64,000 bases of DNA from NCBI GenBank assembly GCA_036768485.1, contig JAVLUZ010000172.1:140001-204000 (forward strand), given 5' to 3'. The notes below the pieces were generated by a model. That model did no database searches, was not told the DNA's origin, and was given only the letters and a program-made list of their open reading frames with translations. Positions 21,836 to 33,233 of this stretch are shown in pieces; positions within the stretch are counted from its first letter, which is position 1; the number at the start of each line of letters is the position of its first letter. The position numbers and the translations under genes were made by a program. Origin of the DNA: Mermis nigrescens (lineage: Eukaryota; Nematoda; Enoplea; Mermithida; Mermithidae).

Positions 21836-23139
21836 CTGGCAGTATGTAAAAATGTGTGTGTTTAATAATACATTTATATAAAATATCTACTAAAATTTGT
21901 TCGCTCATACAAAGACACTACCAAATTTACTGGTCCCCTATTTTGGGATTTCACCCTTCCCTCAAGTCTGGACCTTGGGAAAGTATGATCGGAAAGTACA
22001 GTGCAGTTTCCGTCATATTACCTGCCACACCAGAATTGGATGACTGAAAAAGCGTGTTTAAACATGCATTACTGCAAAAGCGAGCACAACAATGGCTACA
22101 GTTCTGTCTTTACTTGGCTTATTTCGTTTGTTCGTTTATTTCTTCGACACTGTTTTCTTATTTATAGTAATAAAAGTTTTTAAGTGATTGTTCAGCCATA
22201 TTTCTTATTAACTTTTTCAAGTCTTCATCAACGGCAAATTTGTAAATTAAGTATGCTTTCATGCTGCTGACTTTATTCAATAAATCCTTCACACATTTAG
22301 TCTACTATTATTGAAAATAAAAATGAATTGTTTGACATTCGATAAAGTGTTTAATATTACGATTATTCTCTAGCTCATGTGCATACAAAATATCCTAACA
22401 GTACCATTTATGGGTATAGGTATATAAGCTTGACCCTCGGCATTACCTCGGCCTCGGCCTCGGCCGAGGCAAGGATTTTAAGTCGCCGCGGCCGCGGCCG
22501 AGGCCGAGGGTCCAAAAAGTACCCTCGGTCCGATCACTGACCTATACCCATAAATAGTGCTCTTAGAATATTTTGTATGCACATGAGCTAGAGAATAATC
22601 GTAATATTGAACACTTTATCGAATGTCATTTTCAATAATAGTAGATTAAATGTGTGAAGGATTTATTGAATAAAGTCAGCAGAATGAAAGCATACTTAAT
22701 TTAACAAGTTGCCGTTGAAGACTTGGAAAAGTTAATAAAAAATATGGCTGAACAAGCACTTAAAAACTTTTATTACTATACATAAATAAGAAGACAGTGT
22801 CAAAGAAATAAACGAACAAACGAAATAAGCTAAGTAAAGACAGAACTGTAGCCATTGTTGTGCTCGCTTTTGCAGTAACGCATGTTTAAACACGCTTTTT
22901 CAGTCATCCAATTCTGGTGTGGTAGGTAATATGACAGAAACTGCACTGTACTTTCCGATCATAGTTTCCCAAGGTCTAGAGTTGAGGGAAGGGTGAAATC
23001 CCAAAATGGGGGACCAGTAAATTAAGTAGTGTCTTTGTATGAGCGAACAAATTTTTGTAGATATTTTATATAAATACATTTTTAAGCATACACATTTTTA
23101 CATACTGCCAGTGTGTGACCTGCAAACGACATGCAGTCC

Positions 23140-23540
23140 TAAACAGTGTTTTTTTTGTGCAAGATACCTTTTTACATGTACAAAAATGGTATCCAAAAGT
23201 CTTTGAACATTTTGTACATGCAAATTTTTGTGTACTATTATAGTATGGTACAGTAGCAATTTAGTGTGGTAAAACAGGGGTTTTCGACCTTCGGTAGCGT
23301 ATCTTAGCTAATTCCTGGGTCTCTGAATATTTGACATTTTTTCCATTCTAAATGCAAATTCTACTATTTTAAAGATATATAGGACAGACAATTACTGATG
23401 CGCCGAAAATTTTCGGGAATTTTACACCTTTTTACAGTTTTTGTCTCTCCAAAAATCTTTGTGCATGTACAAAGACAGTCCTGAAAAGTCTCTGTACAGT
23501 ATGAAAAATCTTTGCCGAATACAAAAAACCGTGGTCCTGA
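23140..23540. repeat. MITE family C portion in opposite arm
   Basis: Contains CAGTGTTTTTTTTGTGCAAG at one side and GCCGAATACAAAAAACCGTGG at the other, with TTTACATGTACAAAAATGG between. Confidence 0.6.
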
Positions 23541-24186
23541 ATGTGATAATTCGGCCTGGATATAGTTCATAAGATTATTTGGCGCGAAGCGCCGAAATTT
23601 TTATGAGCTTTTGATGAAATTTACACATAAAACTTAACTGAGAAAGCTAAAACAACTTGTACTACAAAATCAGAAATATTACAGATATTGTAATATGCCA
23701 ATTAAATCTTGTAATAAGCACTACTGTGCTTAGAAATTCAATGCAACATCAGGATAAATTAGTCAATTTTATCTTTGAACGGCTAAATGTGCTGAGTTAT
23801 TAAATAGTACTTGTTTTGCATAAAATTTTTAAAAACAGTATAAATGGATACAAAAGATATTTAAATCTGCAGAAAGATGCCTAGATTACAAAAAAATTGA
23901 TTTTTTGAGTGTTAAATGCCTCTGCTTCAATCTAAATACAGTATATTAGCGATAGTTTGCACGAAGCGCCAAAAATTTTTGAAATTTCCTAAAAAAAATA
24001 CTGAAAAACGATATAATTAATATCACTTTGTCCAAGAAAGTATTTAAACATTGTATAAAAATGGCTCCAAAAAATGCACGAGCCAAAATTATTTTTGGCA
24101 AAAGCTGCATTTATTGGCCATTTTTTAGGTGCGTTTTTGCGATTTTCGGCCGAAAGTTCGTAATCATTTACGCCCTCTCCCATAAA

Positions 24187-24425
24187 AATGGCCGAAAACC
24201 ATTCGTGTAACAGGAAGGGCTTTGGGGAATTCCCCACCCACCCAGGGTTGGACGTCCCCTAACCCTTCCCTCCAACGTCAGAAAATTTTGACCCACCCTC
24301 CCCATTTTTGGCGAAAATTTGCGCTTTGTTGGCTATTTTAGCTGCTTTTGCCATTTTTGACATAGAATTAGAATCGCTAATCTCCCACCCGAAATTTCTA
24401 GCCGTTACATGTATGCCGAGGAGCC
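24187..24425. repeat. MITE family E copy
   Basis: Ends CGTGTAACAGGAAGGG and GCCGTTACATGTATGCCG; the inverted partner is 20535-20781. Confidence 0.6.
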
Positions 24426-25063
24426 CCTCCCAAAAATTTTGAGCTGTTACATGCATGTTTTATAGTGACAGTTTGTCTATTTACTCTTGCTTACATTCAA
24501 AAATACTGTATCACTTCGGCAAATTCTAATAGTTAGCTGCACTTTAGCCATAGTAAAAATTAGGGTCAAAAATATTCAAAAGGTTTTCACCAAAAATCGT
24601 CTGACAGTGACTTGAGTCTTGTACCCTGAGAGGGGGTAAGAAACCTCCTCACCCCTCCCTTCGGGAATGTGTGTTTCCGATCCATGTAGCAAGCATGAGA
24701 ATTAAATTTTAGTCATCACATGAATAATAAATTGACACTTTGCTGTATGTAACTTTGTGTAACTGGGTACGCGACTAAAACCATAAGAAAAGTCGATAAG
24801 TAAAAAATAGCCTTTGTACTGCAGATGCATTCTAAATACTTAATATTCAACGGACATATTAAACTTATTCAAATTTGATTTTAACCCTCGGCGCCTCGGC
24901 ATTTTTCAGCTTCGCCCTCGGCGCCGAGGCCGAGGCTCCAAAAAACGCCGAGGCTTCTGAGGCCGAGGCCGAGGCCTCGGTCCGATCACTGTTTCCAGGG
25001 TTATCAAAAACCCATATTTAAAAATTTCAGAATGGGTTTTTGGTACCTACATTAAGCCTAAAT

Positions 25064-25469
25064 CACACATGCACATCGGAGGGGGTGAGGGGGGTATTAC
25101 CCCCTGAGGGGTCAGCTAGACCGGTACTGTCTGGCGATTTTGAGCAAACTCATTTTTGACATCAAAATCAGTAAAAATGTCAAAATTTTTCCGGCGCTTT
25201 GCGCCAGATTATTACTTTTAAGTACTTTTTACTCGAAAAGCGCCCAAAATTGATAAATTTTTGCATTTTTTAGTGTTAAAAGTGATATAATGCAGTCAAA
25301 ATGGACTAAAAATGCTTTTAAAATGTGTTATTAACATGAAAAAACGTTTTATAGGCTATTTTGACCATTTTGATCATAAAAGCAGCAAAAAAATCGTGAA
25401 CGTTTAATTTACTGTTTTAGATTTTTGGCAATTCACCCCCCCTGCCGACCCTGACCTTGTGCACCTATG
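25064..25469 (+). mobile_element. MITE family D copy with exact 8-bp target duplication
   Basis: A 406-bp element from CACACATGCACATCGG to TTGTGCACCTATG, flanked by GCCTAAAT on both sides. Contains the hairpin GGCGCTTTGCGCC and a TACTGTCTGGCGATTTTGAG block. Non-coding. Confidence 0.9.
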
Positions 25470-27240
25470 GCCTAAATATAGCCAATTTTTAAAATGCTAC
25501 TTAGGAGCAACATACAGACACGTATCCAGGGAGATAGGGGGCACATGCCTTCCCCCAAAACAAGATTTCAGAATGATTTTTTCCTTTAATCCCTCTAAGC
25601 AAAAATTGCGAAACTTTTTAGCGCTTTGCGCCTAATTTCGCTATTAATAATTGCTACCTGTTTAGTCCCAAACGCGCTCTTAAAATATTCAATTTTCAAT
25701 CTATATAATCTAAAGCAAATTTTGCATCTATGTCTTCTGTCTTGCATGTTTTCCACTGAAAATGGAGGAATTTTAGTGAAGTTTGACTGTTACTAGACTG
25801 ATTTTAGAATCAAAGTTAGGCTGATTTCATGAAAATTTCAACGTTTCGATTGAACTTTCAGGTGCTCTTTTGACACAATTTTTCTCGGGGCTGTACCTTT
25901 TTCTACATCTGAAACGATAATGTGATTGCCATATACTAATTTGATGTAAAAAGCAAAAAAACGGTTAAAAACCGTCTCTGCACTTATGAATTGAATTATC
26001 AATGAAGATAAAGAAGCTAATTTTGTCTTTCAACAACAGAAAACAGTGTAAGGTTGTCAAACGTAATTAATATGTGTCAGAAATCGGTAACAAATAGGCA
26101 AGTTGAATACTAAATATTTTAGATTGTGTGTAGATTGATGATGGAGTGTTTCATGACACTCAGCGCGAAGTGCCGAAAATTTTTTCGAATTTTTCTATAG
26201 AAATACGTTAAAAAGTATTAGAATCACTACACTTTTGCCAAAAAACGTCTTCCTTCCCATTAGCACGTCGTGCCAATAGCCAAAATTTTCATTGCGCTGG
26301 GCAACTTTCATTAGCATGGTGCTAAAAAAGGAGCGTTGGTGGCTATTGGGTTCTCAGCATATTCAAGGTATCTGGATAGCTAAATTTACAGAGTTCGCAG
26401 CTTTAATGGTCGGCCTAGGTCTTTTTTATTCATCCTTTGATCCCCCTCTTGTTTTAAAAAACTTTGGTTGGTTCCCCCCAACCCCCAAGCAAAATTCTAG
26501 ATACGGGCTGGCAACATATTAAGCAAAATATGTCAATCTCTATGCAAAAAAACGCTTAAAAACCAAAAACAATTTATTTAATGAGCTTTTTAAAAGAATG
26601 ATCTTTGAACACCATTACTTAATTTTATTTTAATCGGTAGCAGAAGCATTTGTTCAAGCAGGAAATAAGTTTATACCTAACAATTATGTGAACCTACATG
26701 GGAAACCAGTATATATATATATATTGTGAACCATTATATCTCAAACTTTTCGGTCAAAATATGCGAAAAACTGAAGGACCCGACTCAAAAAATTTCCTAC
26801 GGACGCTCAAAATATTGATAAAACAAAAATTCTGCTCACCAAAAACAGACTTACCCTGAAGATAATGAAGAAATTGTTTCAAAACAAATTCTGAAAAAAT
26901 TGACAGACTGAAAAATTTGAAGATCTGATCTGACGAATTTTTTAAACACAAATAATTACCTTGTAGACAGATATCATGGTTCCTTGAAAAAATCAGAAAG
27001 CCCGCATACCTGCCTGCAGATAAGGTACTAGATATGCTCTGTGATTTTCCATCAATAAATCATTCGGATTTGATTTGACTTTAAGTAAGTTTGAAAGCTG
27101 AGTAAAAAGTCAAAATATCTGCACATGTTGTAGGTTCAGTCCAACAATCAGTATTTGTGGGAGCAATTATCTACTCTACTCAGTTCAGATCAGGCGGTCA
27201 AACCTACATGGCATAACAATCAATAAAAATAATGCATCTA
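25470..27240. other. Intergenic, repeat fragments
   Basis: 25510-25700 begins with a CACGTATCCAGGG hAT-like tip and carries GGCGC-hairpin variants. 26160-26500 holds a further hairpin and a GCAAAATTCTAGATACGGGC end. 26708-26725 is a short (AT)n run. 26740-26960 is dispersed repeat J (GAAGGACCCGACTC, AAAACAGACTTACCCTGAAG), found inverted at 34305-34490. No gene seen. Confidence 0.4.
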
Positions 27241-27362
27241 CATATATAGTGCTGTCCTCTAAAAAACCCACTTTTTCCTTTTTCATGTGTAGCTCCTGCA
27301 GCTTGCAATATTATGTCGGTTGCAAGTATGCATTTATTGTGGCTACATCTCATCTATATGAC

Positions 27363-27768
27363 CACACATGCACATAGGGGGGTGAGGGGGTATTACCCCC
27401 TGAGGGTTCAGCTAGACCGGTACTGTCCGGCGATTTTGTTCTGCATCATTTTTGACATCAAAATCAGTAAAAATGTCAAAATTTTTCCGGCGCTTCGCGC
27501 CAGATTAGTACTTTTAAGTACTTTTTTACTCAAAAAGCGCCCAAAATTGATAAATTTTTGCATTTTTTAGTGTTAAAAGTGATATAATGCAGTCAAAATG
27601 GACTAAAAATGCCTTTAAAATGTGTCATTAACACGGAAAATAAGTTTTATAGGCTATTTTGACCATTTTGATCATTAAAACAGCAAAAAAATCGTGAAGG
27701 TTAAATTTACTGTTTTAGATTTTTGGCATTTCACCTCCCCCTGCCGACCCTGACCTTGTGCACCTATG
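27363..27768 (+). mobile_element. MITE family D copy with exact 8-bp target duplication
   Basis: 406 bp, CACACATGCACATAGG to TTGTGCACCTATG, flanked by TATATGAC on both sides. Same length and very similar to 25064-25469. Carries GGCGCTTCGCGCC. Confidence 0.9.
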
Positions 27769-28613
27769 TATATGACCCTATAGTGAACCTAACTTAATCT
27801 CTTGCTATTGTTAAAAAAATTGAAAAAAATTGAGAATTTGAAAAAAAACCCATATTTTCCTAAAAAAAACCCATGTGTCCTAAAAAACCCACTTTTAAAA
27901 GTTCACTCTAGAATCGCAATTTTATATTTTTATGCTGCAAAGTTATGTTTTAAGGTCAGGGCAGCTTATTTTTTCATTCTGCAAATGTTTTTCGGCGGTT
28001 ATGGTAGGTGAAATGATGTTTAGTATGCCAATTTTCGAAATCAGTATGCAAATCGCGCATTAACACAGCCAAGTTTTCAGTCAGTTTATTTTTAAAAGTT
28101 TATTCATTATGATAACATTCCAAAACTTTGCCAACACGCAAAACGTGTCACTTTAACGATAAAAAGTCTTGCAAAAATGCTGCCAGGTAATGCGGATTTC
28201 TTCATAAATTGGCGCCTGAATCAAAAGCGCATTTCCAGCCACTGGATCGTTTGGAATTGGGTCAATAAATGTCGTTGGCAGCAGTGTTTTTTTGCACTCG
28301 GCAAATATTTTCCCCAATGTACAAAGACATTTTGGGACCGTCTTTGTACATGTACAAAGATTTTTGGGAAGACAAAAATTGCAAAAAAATTCTGAAATTC
28401 GCAAAAATTTTGAGTAATTGTGTGTTAAAAAATTCAAATTTATTGGCGCTTCGCACCATTATAAGACGATTCTTAGTGATTTTTGCCCTTAAAGACCCAT
28501 AAATTAGCTAAAATACACTACCAAAAGTCGAACAACCGTTTTTACCACACTAAAATCGCTACTGTGCCATATTATAGTACCCGAAAATCTGTGTGTACAA
28601 AACGAAATGGGAC

Positions 28614-28757
28614 GTTTTGGCGACGCCGTTTTGGCGACGCCGCTTTGGCGACGTCCGATTTTGGCGACGCCGTTTTGGCGACGGCCGTTTTGGCGCCGGC
28701 CGTTTTGGCGCTGGCCGTTTTGGCGCCGGCCGTTTTGGCGACGGCCGTTTTGGCGCC
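28614..28757 (+). repeat. 15-bp minisatellite in the terminal repeat
   Basis: About ten head-to-tail units of the type GTTTTGGCGACGGCC / GTTTTGGCGCCGGCC. All three frames stay open simply because of the repeat, which creates artefactual ORFs. The right terminus carries only about two units. Confidence 0.9.
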
Positions 28758-28880
28758 GAATTAAAATTTTCTTCGAAATTTCTTCAAAAAGACTGTTTTA
28801 GCATTCTACATATGCTGAAATACATAGCTGTTTCTGCTATTGAAATTGTTTGAGAGCTAACATATGTACACATGCATATC

Positions 28881-28977
28881 TATAATCTGTTTCACATAAC
28901 TTGGTGCATGAAATTCTGGTTTACAACAACTTAGAATCGTGAACATAAAAGCACAAAGTTATGTGAAAAAGACTATA
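28881..28977. mobile_element. Short MITE family B copy
   Basis: TATAATCTGTTTCACATAAC at left and GTTATGTGAAAAAGACTATA at right; only 97 bp, an internally deleted member. Confidence 0.75.
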
Positions 28978-29339
28978 TACATATTTGGTGAGCAAAAATG
29001 CAAAAAGTAAGTAAATGTCATTAATATTTATTATCCGGCGCAAAGCGCCTGAAAAATTTAAGGAATTATGAGGCTAACGACTGATCTACATACAAGATGG
29101 GCTTGGTGGGTTTGGGGGTATAAGCCAATGGATATTGCTTGATTGATGATATTAAGCGTCAAAAATTAGTGTTAATTCGCCTCAGCTTTATGTACGTGCT
29201 CAAATTGACTGTAAACTGCTGAAATGATGTGAGCACAGGAGCCTGTCCTATATTTCGCACACTACGGTTTCATAATATAGGTGGTAGGTACCTATTAAAC
29301 ATATATATACACAGGTAGTTATCACGAATGGGCGTAGGT

Positions 29340-29594
29340 GCTCTGGACCGTAGGTGGGCGGCTCTAAAGGTCAGGGTGGTGCGAAATATTTTCAAAGTCA
29401 AATATTGGTCCAAAAATGGTTTGGGCGAAAAAAACACCATTTCTGAACGTTTATCGTCGAGCTCTATCGATTGGCATAAAAAAAACTCGAAAAAAGCAAT
29501 TAAAAATGAATTTCTGGGGAGTGTAGCTGGGTTTTTGCCATTTTTCGTTGGGTATTTTGCCTTCTGGGGAGTGCATACCCCCACGCCCAGGTAC
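29340..29594 (+). repeat. MITE family A copy
   Basis: Left end CCGTAGGTGGGCGGCTC, the TCTATCGATTGGCATAAAA centre, and right end CCCACGCCCAGGTACG. Confidence 0.7.
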
Positions 29595-29796
29595 GTTTCT
29601 CATTGAACACTTTCCAGTGACATTCGCTATCATGTATAGTAGGTACTACACATTACATGATCCTTAACCTTGCCCTGGGCATTCTAATTTCTGAATCAAT
29701 TCTACTTTTTATGAGTATCAGCTTAAAGTTACTTTTGTAGTCACTTTCAATTTTTCAAAGATCTCAAAGCTAAAATATAACAGATTATGCAATGTG

Positions 29797-30025
29797 TAGT
29801 CGGTTTCATTCTGTTCGAGAGCTTTTATAAAAGTTTAAACTGGCTTCTAAAGTGTTTTAAACTAATAAGAGAGAAAAGATTACAGTACATATATCGAGTT
29901 GTATGATAACTTTTGACATTGCTAAGAGTCAAGTCTGTGTCATGCTTATATATCACTTTTGTAGCCTAATTTATGCGAACACTAAATTCATCTAACAAGC
30001 TCTCCAATAAATGAAACAGAACTAT
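29797..30025. mobile_element. MITE family B relative (inner-type, no tRNA module)
   Basis: TAGTCGGTTTCATTCTGTTC and GAGAGCTTTTAT at left match AAGCTCTCCAATAAATGAAA and CAGAACTATA at right. Same type as 13765-14312 but 229 bp and lacking the tRNA-like part. Confidence 0.7.
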
Positions 30026-31213
30026 AGGTGCATGCATGCATATGAATAAATTTACATATTTACAAGTAATTACATAGGTCTGCGAAAACTTTCTGCTCTG
30101 ATTCTGTAAAACTGATTCAACATCTGATTAAAATGGTAACATTAGTCCTTTGAGCTTTAAAAATAAGTTATTGTACAGTTTCTCATTAATTATCCAGCAA
30201 TTTTGAGGAAAACTTTCAGTCCGGCGCCAAAACGGCCGTCGCCAAAACGTCCTAGACCGCGTACAAAATGTACAAAGATTTTTGGGCAGACAAAAACTGT
30301 AAAAAAGGTGTGAAATTCCCAAAAATTTTCTGCGCTTCGTGTCAAAATGAGTTATTGTTTGTCCTATATATGTATTCTAAAAATGACAGACTTTCCATTT
30401 AGAATGGAAAAATGTCAAATTTTTCAGCACTTCGCGCCGTTTTGAGATAATTTTTAGTAATTTTTGGCGACAGAAAACCCAGAAAATAGCTAAAATACAC
30501 TACCAAAGATCGAAAACAATGTTTTGCCACACTAAAATCGCTATTGTACTATGTTATTATGTTATAGTACAAAAAATTTGCATGTACAAAATGAACAAAG
30601 ACTTGGGAACCATATTTGAACATGTACAAACGAACCTTGTACAAAAACACTGGTTGGCAGGCACAAACTCCAGGGAAGCACTTGGTTTTGTAACAAATCT
30701 TCCCTTGCCTCTACAATCCAAAAACGGAAAGAAGCTTTGTTCACCGTTTTTTGCAAAGTGGGTATTTTTTATGAAAAAGTGGGTTCTTTAGGTACAAATA
30801 AATTCTTTCTGGATTTTCCAGACCCCAAATATTCAGATGTGAAGATATGAATTCAGTGAGGTGCAGAAGGTTGCAAAGCATATTCCCAGCGATTTTAAAC
30901 CAAATTGGAGATGGGTTTTTTAGGACCATTGTGGGTTTTTCTAGGTCCCACTTCGACGGTATACTGTGGATCATAAGTTGGAGGTATTGCCTCAAAATTT
31001 TTTTTCGGAAAGCCTGGCAGGGGGCTGACATAAAATACTACAAAAATGCAGACAACCGTGTACGTACAAATAATATGCAGCACAGAAAATTGCAAAAAAA
31101 TCGATCAAAATCACCATTTTTTTCAAACGTTTGCAAAATTTTGTTCCTGAAGAACGAGTTAGGCCTGAATGATCACAGTATGTTTTTATAATCATATTTG
31201 GCCTAGATACAGT

Positions 31214-33115
31214 CAGTGAACGACCGAAGCTCCAAAATTTTGCTTCGGCCGAAGCCGAAGCTTCGGCCAGCTTGCTTCGGCTTCAACCGAAGCTTCGGCT
31301 GAAGGTCAAAGGCCAGAGCTTCGGCCGAAGGCTGAAGGCCGAAGCTTCGGCTCTGTACAAATTCTTTAGTCTAATTCTGATTAGTATGAAGAATGAATCG
31401 CGAATGAATATGAAAGTTAAGCTTGATTATGTTTCAGGAGTGAATATGAAGTAATAAAGCAGTGTCATTAATTGCAAAAATTTTATTCAAAAGCGCAATT
31501 AATTCTCTTCATTAGCACTGATTTCATTATTAGACATTTCATCTATATCAGCAGCTAATACGTATTGATCATCATCAGATTCTAGGGATGTAGCTGATAC
31601 CCGCACCCACTATTCTAAAAAACGTGCACCCACAGCATCCCTATCAGATTCAGCATCCTGAATATATAAAAAATATAATGTATTATTAGGAATAAAGCCT
31701 GGAATTCTTGAGAATTATGAAAACAATTAATTGATTAATTCGTAATTTTCATGCTGATACTTAAATTTGAAAAGTAAGGTAGACATAAAAGCAAATAGAG
31801 ATTTCTTCCCATTATTAGATGCAGAAGTTTTAGAAAGTTAACACGTCGACCATGAAGCAATTATTTAATACAAAATAGAATGGTACCTACACAGTACACA
31901 GAAGTGTTTTTCATACTCGGCAGATTTTTCCCGATGTACAAAGATTTTTGGGACTGTCTTTGTACATGTACAAAGATTTTGGGAAAGCAAAAATTGCAAA
32001 AAAGGTCTGAAATTCGCACAAATTTTCGGCGCTACGCGCGAAATGAGTAATTGTATGTTCTACATATCTTTATTATGACAGAAATTGCATTTCAAAAGGA
32101 AATACGTCAAATTTATCGGCGCTTTGCGCCGTTTTAAGACGATCCTTAGTGATTTTTGCCCTTAGAGACCCATAAATTAGCTAAAATACACTACCAAAAG
32201 TCGAATAACTCTGTTTTTACCACACTAAAATCGCTACTGTACCATTTTCTAGTAACCGAAAATTTGTGCGTACAGAATATACAAAAATTTTTGGGCAGAC
32301 AAAAACTGTAAAATTGTGTAAAATTACCGAAAATTTTCAGCGCTTCGCGCCGAAATGAGTAATTGTTTGTCCTACATATCTTTAAAATGGCAGAATTTGC
32401 ATTTAGAACGCCATTTTGAGACAATTTTCAGTAATTTTTGGAGTCAGAAACCCATAAATTAGCTAAAATACACTATCAAAGATCGAAAACCCTGTTTTAC
32501 CAAACTAAAATCGCTACTGTACTATAATACAGTACACAAAAATTTGCGTGTACAAAATGTACACAAAGGCTTTTTGGGACCATCCTTGTACATGTACAAA
32601 CGGACATTGTTAAAAAACACTGGTACACAGTAGACACACTATATACAACAAGTACAAAGATGGCGTTGGAATTTCGAGTAAACAAAGACATGCCTTCAAA
32701 TGTGAGACATGTAGGAATAAAGGTGTGGTTTTTCCCTTAAGTGTCTCATCATTTTCGCGATCACTATTGATTCATTCATAGTCGAACTTTTCTAAAATGG
32801 AATCAGATGCGGAGCGGATATAATGCTTAGATGAGTCAGCTTTTGCTATCAGTACATGATTGCTTGCTGTTTGTATAGTCAAAGTTACTGTTGTGAGCAT
32901 ATTTTAAGAAAACTTAAGGTGACTAGAAGATAAATTGAGCTAAATGGCGTTGTCTTGGGTTAGTTATATTGCACATTGTCTAAACTTTAATGCGAATAAA
33001 AAACTGACTCGAAAAAAGCTTCGGCCTTCGGCCTTTTTTCCTTCTTGCTTCGGACTCGGCCGAAGCGAGAAAAAACCCCAGCTTCGGCCGAAGCCGAAGC
33101 TTTGGTCGTTCCATG
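31214..33115. mobile_element. hAT-like element with GGCCGAAGC-rich tips
   Basis: The left end is CAGTGAACGACCGAAGC; the inverted right end is CATGGAACGACCAAAGC. The flanks GATACAGT and GATACATA match at six of eight positions. The subterminal zones (31230-31350, 33018-33110) are packed with GCTTCGGC / GCCGAAGC in place of the GCCTCGGC / GCCGAGGC of the 17-25 kb family, so it is a sister family. It contains the MITE-C copy 31903-32622 and no ORF of note. Confidence 0.7.
31903..32622. mobile_element. MITE family C, intact copy with exact 8-bp duplication
   Basis: 720 bp from AAGTGTTTTTCATACTCGG to GTTAAAAAACACTG, flanked by GTACACAG at 31895-31902 and 32623-32630. Internally it contains two tandem half-units, each with the hairpin GGCGCT(T/A)CGCGC, TAAATTAGCTAAAATACAC and CACTAAAATCGCTACTGTAC. 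Useful as the family reference. Confidence 0.92.
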
Positions 33116-33233
33116 GATACATAGTACGCATGCAAAAAATTACTTTCCCAGCTGCTCTACAAGCCAAGAAAATGTGTGGGTTTTTTTAGAAACAAATGCT
33201 CTTGGGTTTTTTTAGAGGACAGCACTATATCAG

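Larger units (their letters stand above)
19951..22539. mobile_element. hAT-like element copy 3, inserted into copy 2
   Basis: Starts CAGTGATCGGACCGAGGCC and ends GGTCCGATCACTG. It is flanked by the exact 8-bp duplication ACCTATAC (19943-19950 and 22540-22547). At 2,589 bp it is almost the same length as its host copy. It carries MITE-E (20535-20781), a second E-like piece (20782-20935) and a MITE-C portion (21444-21835). Its short frames show no transposase resemblance. Confidence 0.9.
19803..24991. mobile_element. hAT-like element copy 2, interrupted by an inverted copy of itself
   Basis: The exact 8-bp duplication TTTCCAGG flanks the whole block (19795-19802 and 24992-24999). Its own sequence is 19803-19950 plus 22548-24991, about 2.59 kb, in reverse orientation relative to copy 1. 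The gap is filled by a complete copy of the same family in the other orientation (19951-22539), which makes a 5.2-kb near-palindrome. Within the right half are MITE-C (about 23140-23540) and MITE-E (about 24187-24425) copies mirrored in the inner copy, so those insertions predate the spread of this subfamily. No intact ORF. Confidence 0.9.
28605..30261. mobile_element. Element with GGGACGTTTTGGCGACG ends and minisatellite
   Basis: The terminal inverted repeats are GGGACGTTTTGGCGACGCCG on the left and, inverted, GGACGTTTTGGCGACGGCCG on the right. TACAAAAC precedes it and TACAAAAT follows it, where uninterrupted family-C copies read TACAAAAT once; this is a near-perfect 8-bp duplication. It contains a minisatellite, family-B MITEs and a family-A MITE but no transposase. 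Confidence 0.75.
28282..30652. mobile_element. MITE family C copy interrupted by a 1.65-kb insertion
   Basis: The ends are CAGTGTTTTTTTGCACTCGG and TTGTACAAAAACACTG, flanked by the exact 8-bp duplication GTTGGCAG (28274-28281 and 30653-30660). Native sequence is 28282-28604 and about 30262-30652; the rest is the inserted element. Confidence 0.9.
27247..33230. mobile_element. Composite element with TAGTGCTGTCCTCTAAAAAA tips
   Basis: The left tip TAGTGCTGTCCTCTAAAAAA (27247 on) recurs inverted at 33211-33230 (TTTTTTAGAGGACAGCACTA). Subterminal AAAAAACCCA(C/T) phrases repeat near both ends (27840-27900, 30760-30950, 33178-33215). Both tips border TATA, but no clean target duplication is seen. 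It encloses at least six other elements, so its native length would be much shorter. Confidence 0.6.

Noticed and set aside
28483..28853. Three overlapping open frames of 64-93 codons rich in repeated FWRR or VLA units
   Set aside because: All three frames are open because the 15-bp minisatellite has no stops in any frame; no gene is implied.
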